Shown: piece after piece, positions 44,409 through 52,909 of the stretch
Position numbering within the stretch: the stretch's first letter is position 1
How the letters are laid out: every line of letters begins with the position of its first letter
Assembly (NCBI GenBank): GCA_026391455.1
Contig: JAPLEH010000040.1
Coordinates: forward strand, 16,633 to 80,632
Reading direction: 5' to 3'
Length of the DNA: 64,000 nucleotides
DNA from: Bacteroidota bacterium
Lineage (GTDB): Bacteria; Bacteroidota; Bacteroidia; Chitinophagales; Chitinophagaceae
Notes under the pieces: model-generated
Told to the model about the DNA's origin: nothing
Database searches by the model: none
What the model saw: only the letters and a program-made list of their open reading frames with translations
Program-made: the position numbers and the translations under genes

Positions 44409-45866
44409 ATGAAATATCAACCCGTACAGAACTATATCAATGGACAGTGGGTGAATGCTGCTGCTGCTGTTACGCTCCCCGTTATCTCTCCGCTGGATGG
44501 CCAGCAATTATCAACAGTTCCGCTTTCCACTGCTGCCGACCTGGATGCCGCGGTGAAAGCCGCCAAAGCTGCATTTCCGGCCTGGAGTAAAATGCCGATC
44601 AAAGACAGGGTGCAGGTCTTTTTTCGTTACAAGACATTGCTCGAAAAGCACCTGAAAGAACTGGCCGAATTGTGTAGTGAGGAAAATGGAAAAACGTATG
44701 GTGAATCGGTGGCGGAGATCGAAAAATGTATCGAACTAACGGAGTTCGCCACTTCCCTGCCCCAATTGGTGACTGGTGAAATACTGGAAGTAAGTAAGGG
44801 CGTGGAATGCCGTACTGAACATGTTCCCCTGGGTGTGGTCGCCTCAATTGTACCATTCAATTTTCCGGCGATGGTACCCAATTGGACCATTCCCAATGCG
44901 ATTGCACTGGGGAATTGTATGATCCTTAAACCTTCGGAAAAAGTTCCGCTGAGTTGTGGACGCATTGCTCAATTGCTGAAAGAAGCGGGACTGCCTGATG
45001 GGGTGCTCAATATTGTGCATGGTGATGTGGCTATCGTAGAAGCTATTTGCGATCATCCGGGTATTGCTGCCGTATCGTTTGTAGGATCGACCAAAGTAGC
45101 GAAGATCGTGTATCAACGGGCCACGCATCATTATAAACGTTGCCTGGCATTGGGTGGTGCCAAGAATCATTTAATGGTATTACCGGATGCAAAACCGGAG
45201 ATGACGGCTCAGAATGTCGCCGCCAGTATGAGCGGCTGTGCCGGGCAACGCTGCATGGCGGCCTCTGCTATGGTAGCGGTGGGCAATGTGGATCATATCA
45301 TTGATAAAATATGTGAGGAAGCCAGAAAGATCATTCCCGGAGAGAACCTTGGTGCGGTGATCAGTAAAGAAAGTAAAGAACGGATTGAAAACTATATTAC
45401 CGAAGCAGAGCAGAATGGTGCAAAGATTTTAGTGGATGGTCGGGGTGCGCAAGTGGCCGGTAAAGAGCAGGGCACGTATGTGGGCCCCACCGTGATTGAT
45501 TATGTAACGCCCGGCATGAGTGTGGCGACGGAAGAGATATTCGGGCCGGTGATCTCCATTATGCGTACCCAAACGGTAGATGAAGCGCTGGCTATTGAGA
45601 ATGCCAATCCTTATGGGAATGCCGCTTCGGTATTTACACAAAATGGCGGGTTGGCGCGGTATATTATTGAAAGGGCCAGTGCTGGTATGATTGGTGTGAA
45701 TGTAGGCGTGCCCGTACCCCGTGAACCATTTTCATTTGGCGGGTGGAATGAAAGTAAGTTTGGTGTAGGCGATATAACGGGAAAAAGTTCCATTGAGTTT
45801 TGGACCAAACTGAAAAAATCAACTACCAAATGGAATCCGGAAGCGGGGGTGAATTGGATGAGTTGA
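44409..45866 (+). CDS. mmsA: CoA-acylating (methyl)malonate-semialdehyde dehydrogenase
   Basis: This 485-aa ALDH converts malonate semialdehyde or methylmalonate semialdehyde, CoA and NAD+ to acetyl- or propionyl-CoA and CO2. It has MmsA-type landmarks: EHVPLGVVASIVPFNFPAM, ALGGAKNHLMVLPDA (where general ALDHs have a Glu) and catalytic Cys in SGCAGQRCMAAS. In this cluster it would take the semialdehyde made by the class III aminotransferase. It is first in the pyrimidine degradation run but is separated from the rest by the 45.87-47.38 kb insertion. Confidence 0.93.
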   Translation: MKYQPVQNYINGQWVNAAAAVTLPVISPLDGQQLSTVPLSTAADLDAAVKAAKAAFPAWSKMPIKDRVQVFFRYKTLLEKHLKELAELCSEENGKTYGESVAEIEKCIELTEFATSLPQLVTGEILEVSKGVECRTEHVPLGVVASIVPFNFPAMVPNWTIPNAIALGNCMILKPSEKVPLSCGRIAQLLKEAGLPDGVLNIVHGDVAIVEAICDHPGIAAVSFVGSTKVAKIVYQRATHHYKRCLALGGAKNHLMVLPDAKPEMTAQNVAASMSGCAGQRCMAASAMVAVGNVDHIIDKICEEARKIIPGENLGAVISKESKERIENYITEAEQNGAKILVDGRGAQVAGKEQGTYVGPTVIDYVTPGMSVATEEIFGPVISIMRTQTVDEALAIENANPYGNAASVFTQNGGLARYIIERASAGMIGVNVGVPVPREPFSFGGWNESKFGVGDITGKSSIEFWTKLKKSTTKWNPEAGVNWMS

Positions 45867-45890
45867 GTTTTTATCTGGATAATATTAACT

Positions 45891-45992
45891 GGTTTACTTA
45901 TTGCGGATTTTTTTGCACACGGGATGATATGGCCAGCTTACGTCGCGGCAACTGGATTTATTTGGATTTTTTCTTTTGCGCAGAAAATGGGG
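45891..45992 (+). repeat. Cassette-flanking repeat, left copy 1
   Basis: The sequence runs from GGTTTACTTATTGCGGATTT through GCTTACGTCGCGGCAACTGG to GCGCAGAAAATGGGGG. It is an inverted relative of the repeats at 46638 and 46771. It begins 25 bp after the mmsA stop. Confidence 0.75.
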
Positions 45993-46015
45993 GTATTGGT
46001 ATAAATGAGTGAATT

Positions 46016-46114
46016 TGTCTGTAAGAGGTAAATGCAGCACACGGATGATACGGTTAGCTTATTTCGCGGCAACTGGATTTATTTGGATTTTTTTCTGCTG
46101 CGCAGAAAATGGGG
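46016..46114 (+). repeat. Cassette-flanking repeat, left copy 2
   Basis: Direct copy of 45891-45992 (GCACACGGATGATACGGTTA, TTCGCGGCAACTGGATTTAT). It ends with the hairpin TTTCTGC-TGC-GCAGAAA. It lies 97 bp before the GxxExxY start. Confidence 0.75.
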
Positions 46115-46210
46115 TAAGATACAAAGGTGTTGAAGGTTTATACCTAACAACGTAGTTGCATCTTTTTTATTAATCTTGTAATTATTTTAAGATTGATAAA
46201 GTACCACCTT

Positions 46211-46621
46211 ATGAAACATGAAAAAATTACTGAAAAGATCATTGAAGCATTTTATCGAGTTTACAATACGTTAGGATATGGATTTCTTGAAAATGCTTAT
46301 TCTAATGCGATGTATATTGAATTAACTAACCTGGGTTTAAAAGTAGTAAAAGAACAAAAAATTGTAGTTTATTATCAGGGACAGCCTATTGGTCACTATT
46401 ATGCGGATTTAATAGTAGATAATCAGGTAGCAGTAGAATTGAAGGCAATTGATACACTTTTGGATAGAAATGAACGGCAGTTGATCAATTACCTGAAAGC
46501 CACCACGCTGGAAGTAGGTTTATTATTAAATTTTGGAGTAAACGCCCAGATAAAAAGAAAGGTCTTTGATAACGATAAGAAGCCAATGCTACGTAACCAG
46601 CAAAAGGATAACGGCCTTTAA
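46211..46621 (+). CDS. GxxExxY protein (PD-(D/E)XK nuclease-like)
   Basis: From the ATG at 46211 the 136-aa protein begins MKHEKITEKIIEAFYRVYNT. It has the naming motif G-F-L-E-N-A-Y (in GYGFLENAYSNAM), and a PD-(D/E)XK-like core YADLIVDNQVAVELKAID, with D...E-x-K as catalytic residues. The C-terminal part (RQLINYLKATTLEVGLLLNF) is typical of the family. Function is unknown; the fold suggests DNA cleavage. It is AT-rich, unlike the metabolic genes around it, and sits between two pairs of inverted repeats, which suggests a mobile cassette. A TTG six codons upstream is a less likely start. Confidence 0.88.
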   Translation: MKHEKITEKIIEAFYRVYNTLGYGFLENAYSNAMYIELTNLGLKVVKEQKIVVYYQGQPIGHYYADLIVDNQVAVELKAIDTLLDRNERQLINYLKATTLEVGLLLNFGVNAQIKRKVFDNDKKPMLRNQQKDNGL

Positions 46622-46637
46622 ATCTCTGCTTAGACTG

Positions 46638-46745
46638 ATCCAAATTTCTGCGCAGCAGAAAAAATCAGTTCTTATCCATTGCCGCGACGTAAGCAAACCG
46701 TTTGATTCGTGTGCCGAACTACGCAGAAGTAAGTAAAATCGCCTG
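46638..46745 (-). repeat. Cassette-flanking repeat, right copy 1 (inverted)
   Basis: ATCCAAATTTCTGCGCAGCA at one end, CCGCGACGTAAGC in the middle and GCAGAAGTAAGTAAAATCGC at the other end make the reverse complement of the left repeats. It contains the perfect hairpin TTTCTGC-GCA-GCAGAAA. Confidence 0.78.
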
Positions 46746-46770
46746 AATACTCTTTGAATGATAGTTGGCG

Positions 46771-46881
46771 GATCCAAATTTCTGCGCAGCAGAAAAAATC
46801 AGTTCTTATCCATTTTCCGCGACGTAAGCAAACCGTCACATCCGTGTGCCGAAATACGCAGAAGTAAGTAAAATCGCTTGA
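46771..46881 (-). repeat. Cassette-flanking repeat, right copy 2 (inverted)
   Basis: Near-identical direct copy of 46638-46745 (about 90% by eye). It also has the TTTCTGC-GCA-GCAGAAA hairpin and the GACGTAAGCAAACCGT block. A third partial copy, only its first ~39 bp, lies at 46906-46944 at the start of the ORF6N remnant. Confidence 0.78.
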
Positions 46882-46899
46882 GACAGGGTTGAACATTTT

Positions 46900-47348
46900 T
46901 TGGCTATCCAAATTTATGCTAAGCAGAAACAAAAGTTCTTAATCAGGCTGTAAAAAGAAACAAGGAAAGATTTCCATCTGATTTCATGTTCAAGCTTACC
47001 AGAAAAGAAGCCCAAGCTTCAAGGTCACAAATTGTGACTTTGAAAAAAGGACAGAATATCAAATATCTTCCTTAAGCATTTACAGAGCAGGGAATTGCGA
47101 TGATAAGCGGTATTCTCCGCTCCGACAAAGCGATAAAAATGAACATCGCAATTATGCGTGCCTTTGTGGAGATCAGGAAAAGTATACTGCAAATCAGAAA
47201 TATTGTGAGTAAACTCAAACAACTGGAAGATAGATTGGGTGAACATGATATTCAATTGGGAAAAATATATGATGCCATAGAAGACATGTTGGACAAGAAA
47301 GCAGATGAAGAGAATTGGCGTACAAGGCGAAGAATTGGTTTCAAATAA
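46900..47348 (+). pseudogene. ORF6N domain protein, pseudogene
   Basis: From 46923 one frame reads AETKVLNQAVKRNKERFPSD, then FMFKLTRKEAQ, SRSQIVTLKKGQNIKYLP, a TAA stop at 47073, then AFTEQGIAMISGILRSDKAI and a helical C-terminus ending at 47348. This is the ORF6N DNA-binding domain of phage and mobile-element proteins, where LPYAFTEQG is conserved, so the Tyr codon has become a stop. The piece before 46923 (LAIQIYA) is in another frame, and the N-terminal ~30 residues are missing. The intact 3' part could still be read from ATG 47100 as an 82-aa fragment. It is broken in at least two ways. Confidence 0.82.
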
Positions 47349-47383
47349 AATTTTCATTTATCTAATTATAAAATTTATTAGTC

Positions 47384-48733
47384 ATGTCAGTGAAAGCAAT
47401 GAGTGAAACAGCGGAGATAATTCAAGACAACCTGGATTATACCCTCTTTTCCTGGAGCATACAAAAAGGTATAAACCCTATCGCCATTCAACGCGCAGAA
47501 GGGGTATACCTCTACGATTATGAGGGGAAAAGGTATCTTGATTTTTCATCCGGACTGATGAATGTAAATATTGGTCATGGCCACCAAAGGGTTACGGATG
47601 CAGTGGTAAAGCAAATGCAGGAAGTGAGTTATGTAACGCCCGCTTGTGTTACTAAAGTGCGTGGTGAACTCGGCAAAAAAATCGCATCGGTAACGCCGGA
47701 AGGAATGAGCAAAACCCTGTTTACGGTATGTGGTGCTACAGCCATTGACAACGCAATCAAACTGGCACGCCTCTATACGGGTCGGCATAAGATCATCGCG
47801 AAATACCGGGCCTTTCACGGAGCTTCTTACGGAAGTATGTCGGCTGGTGGTGACCCAAGAAAATTGCCGGCTGATAGTCAGCAGGCTCCCAATTTTATAC
47901 ATATTGAAGACCCGTTTTGTTACCGTTGCCCCTTTGGACAAACCTTTGGCAATTGCAAATACGAATGTGCATCTCATGTACAACGGGTGATCGAATTTGA
48001 AGGTCCGCAGAACATTGCCGCCATATTATTGGAAGGAGAAAGTGGCAGCAGTGGTTGTATAAAGTATCCACCGGATTATTTTAAAAAGATACGCGCCCTT
48101 TGTGATCAGCACGGAATACTCCTTATTGTGGATGAAGTAATGAGTGGCTGGGGACGTACAGGAAAATGGTTTGGCATCGATCATCATGGCGTAATGCCTG
48201 ATATGATCGCAACGGCAAAGGGAATTACCTCCGGTTATATTCCCTTTGGTGCATTGATTGTGAGTGATACGATTGCCAAACATTATGATGATAATGTATT
48301 GTGGCTGGGCCTCACCTACTCGGCACATGCAGTGGGATGTGCGGCTGCGCTGGAAGTGCTGAACATTTATGAAGATGAGAACCTGATTGACAATGCAGCC
48401 GCTATGGGAAGGTATATTGATGAACGGGTGGAGGCAATGAAAGCGAACCATCCCTCCATTGGTGATTTCAGAAATACGGGATTGCTCGGTTGTTTAGAAT
48501 TGGTAAAAAATCGTGAAACAAAGGAACCGATGGCACCCTTTAATGCTAAGCCCGATGAGATGTTGGTCATGAATAAAGTGGCAGCAAAGATCAAAGAACT
48601 GGGTATGTACACCTTTGTTCGCTGGAATTATATTTTCATTGCACCACCGCTTTGTATCACTAAAGAGCAGGTGGATGAAGGATTGGCCATCATCAGTGAA
48701 GCCATCCGCATTGCAGATGCACATACGGTGTAG
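47384..48733 (+). CDS. Class III aminotransferase, probably beta-alanine/3-aminoisobutyrate transaminase
   Basis: The 449-aa PLP enzyme has LFTVCGATAIDNAIKLAR, the PLP aspartate in LLIVDEVMSGWGRTGK (about 257-272), and the Schiff-base lysine in IATAKGITSGYIPFGA (about 286-301). The cysteine-rich insert DPFCYRCPFGQTFGNCKYEC (about 174-193) is shared with taurine/beta-amino-acid:pyruvate enzymes. In this cluster it would turn beta-alanine or 3-aminoisobutyrate into the semialdehyde for MmsA. A second ATG lies five codons in (47399). It is the first intact gene after the insertion. Confidence 0.88.
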   Translation: MSVKAMSETAEIIQDNLDYTLFSWSIQKGINPIAIQRAEGVYLYDYEGKRYLDFSSGLMNVNIGHGHQRVTDAVVKQMQEVSYVTPACVTKVRGELGKKIASVTPEGMSKTLFTVCGATAIDNAIKLARLYTGRHKIIAKYRAFHGASYGSMSAGGDPRKLPADSQQAPNFIHIEDPFCYRCPFGQTFGNCKYECASHVQRVIEFEGPQNIAAILLEGESGSSGCIKYPPDYFKKIRALCDQHGILLIVDEVMSGWGRTGKWFGIDHHGVMPDMIATAKGITSGYIPFGALIVSDTIAKHYDDNVLWLGLTYSAHAVGCAAALEVLNIYEDENLIDNAAAMGRYIDERVEAMKANHPSIGDFRNTGLLGCLELVKNRETKEPMAPFNAKPDEMLVMNKVAAKIKELGMYTFVRWNYIFIAPPLCITKEQVDEGLAIISEAIRIADAHTV

Positions 48734-48809
48734 GAAACAAGCATGATAGCGATACAGGCAGAGTGTGATCTTTATTAATGGATAAATCATAAACGATAAT
48801 TTTCCGTGA

Positions 48810-50267
48810 ATGAGTGAAACAAAATTCATAGCAGATACATCCCTCATCAATGAAGACCTCGCACCTGTACCCTTGTCCAAAAGAACCTGGGGCACCTGGA
48901 ATTATGCTGCCCTCTGGATCAGCATGAGTCTTTGCATTCCCACCTATACCATGGCCAGCTCCATGATCAACAATGGAATGAACTGGTGGCAGGCTGTACT
49001 CACGATTTTTCTTGGAAATGCCATTGTATTGGTTCCAATGTTGCTCAACGGACATGCCGGTGCAAAATATGGTATTCCTTTCCCGGTATTTGCGCGGGCC
49101 AGTTTTGGTACCAAAGGCGCCAATATACCCGCATTATTACGTGCTATCGTGGCCTGCGGATGGTTTGGTATTCAGACGTGGATCGGTGGCGAATCATTGT
49201 ATCACCTGATAAGGGCCTGGAATCCTTCGCTGGAGGCCATCAATACCAGTTCGTTATTTCCACAACCTCTCCCCTTATTATGTTTTGTCGTTTTCTGGCT
49301 GCTTAATATGTTCATCATTTACAAGGGTGTGGAAAGTATCCGTAAACTGCTGGTGTTTAAAGCGATCTTTTTACCTATTGCGGCCATTGCTTTGTTTTGC
49401 TGGGCGGTAATAGCCGCCAAAGGATTGGGGCCCATACTCCGGGAGCCTTCCAAATTTGCAGATAGCCGTTCCTTCTTTGCCTTTTTCTTTCCGGCATTGA
49501 CAGCCGTCGTGGGCTTTTGGGCTACGCTATCGCTGAATATTCCCGACTTTACCCGTTATTCGAAAAGCCAGCAGGCACATATCCGTGGGCAGGCGATCGG
49601 CCTCCCTCCTTCTATGACATTGTTTGCGTTTGTGGGTGTGGTAGTTACTTCTGCATCGGCCATCATATATGGCAGCCCGGAATGGGATCCCGTAAAACTG
49701 GCCAGTCATTTCAGTAACAAATTGATGGTGAGCTTTGCCATGATCGGTATTCTAATTTCGACGCTCGCCACCAATATTGCCGCAAACATTGTGAGCCCTG
49801 CTAATGATTTTTCTAATCTGTCGCCGAAAAAAATCAATTTCAAGATGGGCGGGTATATCACAGGTATCATTGGTGTACTCATCTTCCCCTGGAAATTGTA
49901 TGCCGATCCGAACGGTTACATTTTTGCGTGGCTTATTGCCTACTCTGGTTTACTGGGACCAATTGGTGGCATTATGATCGTGGATTATTATATCATACGA
50001 AGAAAAGAGCTTGTGGTGGACGAACTATACCGTCACAAGGGCAGGTATTATTTCAATAATGGGTTTAATAGGTACGCAATTTTAGCCTTACTCGCCGGCA
50101 TTATTCCGAATATTCCCGGTTTTCTCGTTTCGGCCAAACTATTTACACTGGATCAACTTCCGGAATCGATACCATCCTGGCTCTATGGCATGTATCATTA
50201 TGCCTGGTTTGTTGGTTTTTTTGTCAGCTCTTTTGTATATTGGATATTGATGAAATTGAAAAAATAA
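48810..50267 (+). CDS. NCS1-family nucleobase/hydantoin permease
   Basis: The 485-aa protein has about twelve membrane helices. NCS1 hallmarks are WNYAALWISMSLCIPTYTMA in helix 1, ARASFGTKGANIPALLRAIV with WFGIQTWIGG (helix 3 region), FWATLSLNIPDFTRYSKSQQ, and SAIIYG. Such symporters bring in uracil, thymine, allantoin or hydantoins. Its place, 4 bp ahead of dihydropyrimidinase, makes uracil/thymine or dihydropyrimidines the likely cargo. Confidence 0.92.
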   Translation: MSETKFIADTSLINEDLAPVPLSKRTWGTWNYAALWISMSLCIPTYTMASSMINNGMNWWQAVLTIFLGNAIVLVPMLLNGHAGAKYGIPFPVFARASFGTKGANIPALLRAIVACGWFGIQTWIGGESLYHLIRAWNPSLEAINTSSLFPQPLPLLCFVVFWLLNMFIIYKGVESIRKLLVFKAIFLPIAAIALFCWAVIAAKGLGPILREPSKFADSRSFFAFFFPALTAVVGFWATLSLNIPDFTRYSKSQQAHIRGQAIGLPPSMTLFAFVGVVVTSASAIIYGSPEWDPVKLASHFSNKLMVSFAMIGILISTLATNIAANIVSPANDFSNLSPKKINFKMGGYITGIIGVLIFPWKLYADPNGYIFAWLIAYSGLLGPIGGIMIVDYYIIRRKELVVDELYRHKGRYYFNNGFNRYAILALLAGIIPNIPGFLVSAKLFTLDQLPESIPSWLYGMYHYAWFVGFFVSSFVYWILMKLKK

Positions 50268-50271
50268 TATT

Positions 50272-51654
50272 ATGTCTGTACTGATCCGAAACGGGAGAAT
50301 CATAACGGCCACCGATGATTATATCGCTGATATTTTCATAGAAGGCGAAACCATTCAGGCTATTGGAAAAAATCTGGACATGGTGGCTTCTACCACTATC
50401 GATGCCAGTGGCAAATATGTTTTTCCGGGAGGAATCGATCCGCATGTACATCTGGATATGCCTTTCATGGGTACATTCAGCAGCGACAATTATGAAACAG
50501 GTACCCGTGCAGCTTTATTTGGCGGCACCACGATGGTGATCGATTTCATTTTGCAAAAACAGGGACACTCACTCCGCAGCGCACTCGAAGAATGGAAAGG
50601 GAGAAGTGATCATAATTGTGTGGGCGATTACAGTTTTCATATGGCCGTCACCGATTTTAATGAAAACACCAAAGCGGAGATTCAGGAAATGATCGAACAG
50701 GAAGGGATCACTTCCTTTAAAACCTTTATGGCCTACAAAGGGGCTTTGATGATCGATGACCGGCAAATGGTGGGCTTGATGCAGGAAGTAAAAAAGCATG
50801 GAGGGCTGATCAATGTGCATGCCACCAATGGTGATATGATCGATTACCTGATTGCCAAACACAGATCTGAAGGAAAGCAGGCCCCGCTGTATCATTATTT
50901 GTCACAACCTGAGGTTACCGAGGCAGAAGCCAGCGGAAGATTTGCCGATATGGCCAATTATACTGGTTGCCCGGGTTACATTGTACACCTTACCTGCGAA
51001 GGGGCATTGAATGCCGTTCGCAATGCCACCCGACGCAATCAGAAAGTATTTGTAGAAACCTGTATTCAATACCTCCTTCTCGATGCATCGCTCTATGAAC
51101 AAAACTTTGAAGGAGCTAAATGGGTGATGAGCCCTCCCCTTCGTCAGAAAAAAGATCAGGATACATTATGGGCAGGTATCAACCAGGGGCTGGTACAGGT
51201 GGTGGCAACGGATCACTGTCCCTTTATGTGGGAACAAAAACTAATGGGTAAAGACGATTTTTCTAAAATCCCCAATGGTCATCCGGCGATTGAAAACCGT
51301 ATGGAATTGTTATACAGTGAAGGGGTGCATAAAGGAAAGATCACCCTGAATAAATATGTGGAGGTAGCTTGTACCAATCCGGCAAAAATTTTTGGCATGT
51401 TTCCGCAAAAAGGTACCATTGCTGTTGGCAGCGATGCAGATATCGTGCTCTTTGACCCCAATGAAGAACATACCATTTCTGCGGCCACCCATCATATGCA
51501 CGTGGACTATTCCGGATACGAAGGCTGGCAACTCACCGGCAAAGTAAAAACGGTACTCCTCCGCGGTCAGGTGGCGATTGATAATAATGTTTGTTTGTTG
51601 GAGAAGGGGTATGGGAGGTTTATTAAACGGAGTCAAGTTTCACAAATGATTTAG
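50272..51654 (+). CDS. hydA: Dihydropyrimidinase
   Basis: The 460-aa amidohydrolase opens 5,6-dihydrouracil or dihydrothymine to N-carbamoyl-beta-amino acids. Metal ligands are in GGIDPHVHLD (His58, His60). The carboxylated lysine is K150 in ITSFKTFMAYKG. Further ligands are in NVHATNG and the HLTCEGAL region, and the last Asp is in VVATDHCPFMW. All expected ligands are present, in contrast to the dihydroorotase homologue at 57614. It starts 4 bp after the permease stop. Confidence 0.94.
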   Translation: MSVLIRNGRIITATDDYIADIFIEGETIQAIGKNLDMVASTTIDASGKYVFPGGIDPHVHLDMPFMGTFSSDNYETGTRAALFGGTTMVIDFILQKQGHSLRSALEEWKGRSDHNCVGDYSFHMAVTDFNENTKAEIQEMIEQEGITSFKTFMAYKGALMIDDRQMVGLMQEVKKHGGLINVHATNGDMIDYLIAKHRSEGKQAPLYHYLSQPEVTEAEASGRFADMANYTGCPGYIVHLTCEGALNAVRNATRRNQKVFVETCIQYLLLDASLYEQNFEGAKWVMSPPLRQKKDQDTLWAGINQGLVQVVATDHCPFMWEQKLMGKDDFSKIPNGHPAIENRMELLYSEGVHKGKITLNKYVEVACTNPAKIFGMFPQKGTIAVGSDADIVLFDPNEEHTISAATHHMHVDYSGYEGWQLTGKVKTVLLRGQVAIDNNVCLLEKGYGRFIKRSQVSQMI

Positions 51655-51808
51655 TTCCGTGGAAGGGTTTATCCTCCGAATTGGGAAGTAGAAAAGTCGG
51701 AAAGTCCGGAAGACCGGAAGACGGAAAGTAAGCTTTTGGAATTAGAAAATTTCCTACTCTCTTTACGTAACAGTTTTATTAAACAACTTAATACTTACAA
51801 CTTAACCT
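51655..51808. repeat. Intergenic word repeat (CGGAAG words)
   Basis: AAGTCGGAAAGTCCGGAAGA and CCGGAAGACGGAAAGT (51693-51730) are stuttered copies of a GGAAG word, similar in inverse to 6657-6745. No gene is present. Confidence 0.6.
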
Positions 51809-52675
51809 ATGGCAAGAATCATCAAATCAGGACTCATTCAGTTATCGCTGCCGAAAACAGAAGGCGAAGGAACAATTGCAGAGATCAAGGAAGCGATGGT
51901 GCAGAAACATATTCCATTAATAGAGGAAGCGGGCCGGAAAGGTGTGCAGATTCTATGTTTTCAGGAAATCTTCAATACCCCTTATTTCTGTCCGGGTCAG
52001 GATAAGGCCTGGTATGAAAGCGCAGAGACGGTGCCCGGACCAACCATTGAACGCATGCAGGAGTATGCAAAGAAATATAGTATGGTAATGATCGTACCGG
52101 TATATGAAAAAGAACAGGCCGGTGTATTATATAATACGGCCGCGGTTATAGATGCGGATGGCAGTTATTTAGGTAAATACCGGAAGAACCATGTCCCGCA
52201 TACATCGGGCTTCTGGGAAAAATTCTTTTTCAAACCGGGCAATCTGGGTTATCCGGTATTTCAAACCCGCTATGCTAAGATCGGTGTGTATATCTGTTAT
52301 GACCGGCATTTTCCGGATGGTGCGCGCATATTGGGTTTAAACGGAGCTGAGATCGTGTATAATCCTTCTGCAACGGTGGCTGGGCTTTCGCAGTATTTAT
52401 GGAAACTGGAACAACCGGCTCATGCTGCAGCGAATGGTTACTTTATGGGATGTATTAATCGGGTGGGCACAGAAAAGCCCTGGAACCTGGGTAAATTCTA
52501 TGGCAGTTCGTATTTCGTGGATCCGCGTGGACAAATATTTGCACAGGCATCGGAAGATAATGATGAATTGCTCATTGCCGATTTTGATCTTGATATGATT
52601 GAGGAAGTACGAAGTGTATGGCAATTCTTCCGTGACAGAAGACCGGAAACGTATGGAAGACTTACTGAACTGTGA
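51809..52675 (+). CDS. Beta-ureidopropionase (carbon-nitrogen hydrolase)
   Basis: The 288-aa nitrilase-superfamily enzyme hydrolyses N-carbamoyl-beta-alanine (or -aminoisobutyrate) to the beta-amino acid, CO2 and NH3. The catalytic triad is visible: Glu in ILCFQEIFNTPYF, Lys in KYRKNHVPHTSGFWEKFFF and Cys in VYICYDRHFPDGAR. YRKNHVPHTSGFWEKFFF is close to eukaryotic/bacterial beta-alanine synthases of the nitrilase type. It sits downstream of hydA in pathway order. Confidence 0.93.
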   Translation: MARIIKSGLIQLSLPKTEGEGTIAEIKEAMVQKHIPLIEEAGRKGVQILCFQEIFNTPYFCPGQDKAWYESAETVPGPTIERMQEYAKKYSMVMIVPVYEKEQAGVLYNTAAVIDADGSYLGKYRKNHVPHTSGFWEKFFFKPGNLGYPVFQTRYAKIGVYICYDRHFPDGARILGLNGAEIVYNPSATVAGLSQYLWKLEQPAHAAANGYFMGCINRVGTEKPWNLGKFYGSSYFVDPRGQIFAQASEDNDELLIADFDLDMIEEVRSVWQFFRDRRPETYGRLTEL

Positions 52676-52909
52676 AAATAATGTGCTGATGTGATAATTA
52701 GCTAATTTGCTAATTTAATACAGGGTCGTTTTGATTAATTAGTACATATTTTATTGATTTTTTTTTACCATTTCCGGTTTTATAGCGAACTATAGTTATG
52801 AAAAGAGCAGAAAATAATCAATGAACCATTATTGAATTTTACTAATACTCTATTAGCACATTAGCTAATTAGCATATTAGCTAATTATCGAATTATCAAA
52901 TTAATCACT
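52676..52909. repeat. Intergenic region with TTAGCTAATT word repeats
   Basis: GATAATTAGCTAATTTGCTA (52692-52711) and CATTAGCTAATTAGCATATT with TAGCTAATTATCGAATTATC (52858-52895) frame an AT-rich centre. No gene is seen in this gap within the pathway cluster. The same word is used at 23355-23390 and 54280-54290. Confidence 0.65.

Noticed and set aside
46672..46932. 86-codon minus-strand open frame across the right-hand repeats
   Set aside because: It translates the two repeat copies into a duplicated Cys/Arg-rich peptide. The periodicity comes from the DNA repeats, not from a gene.
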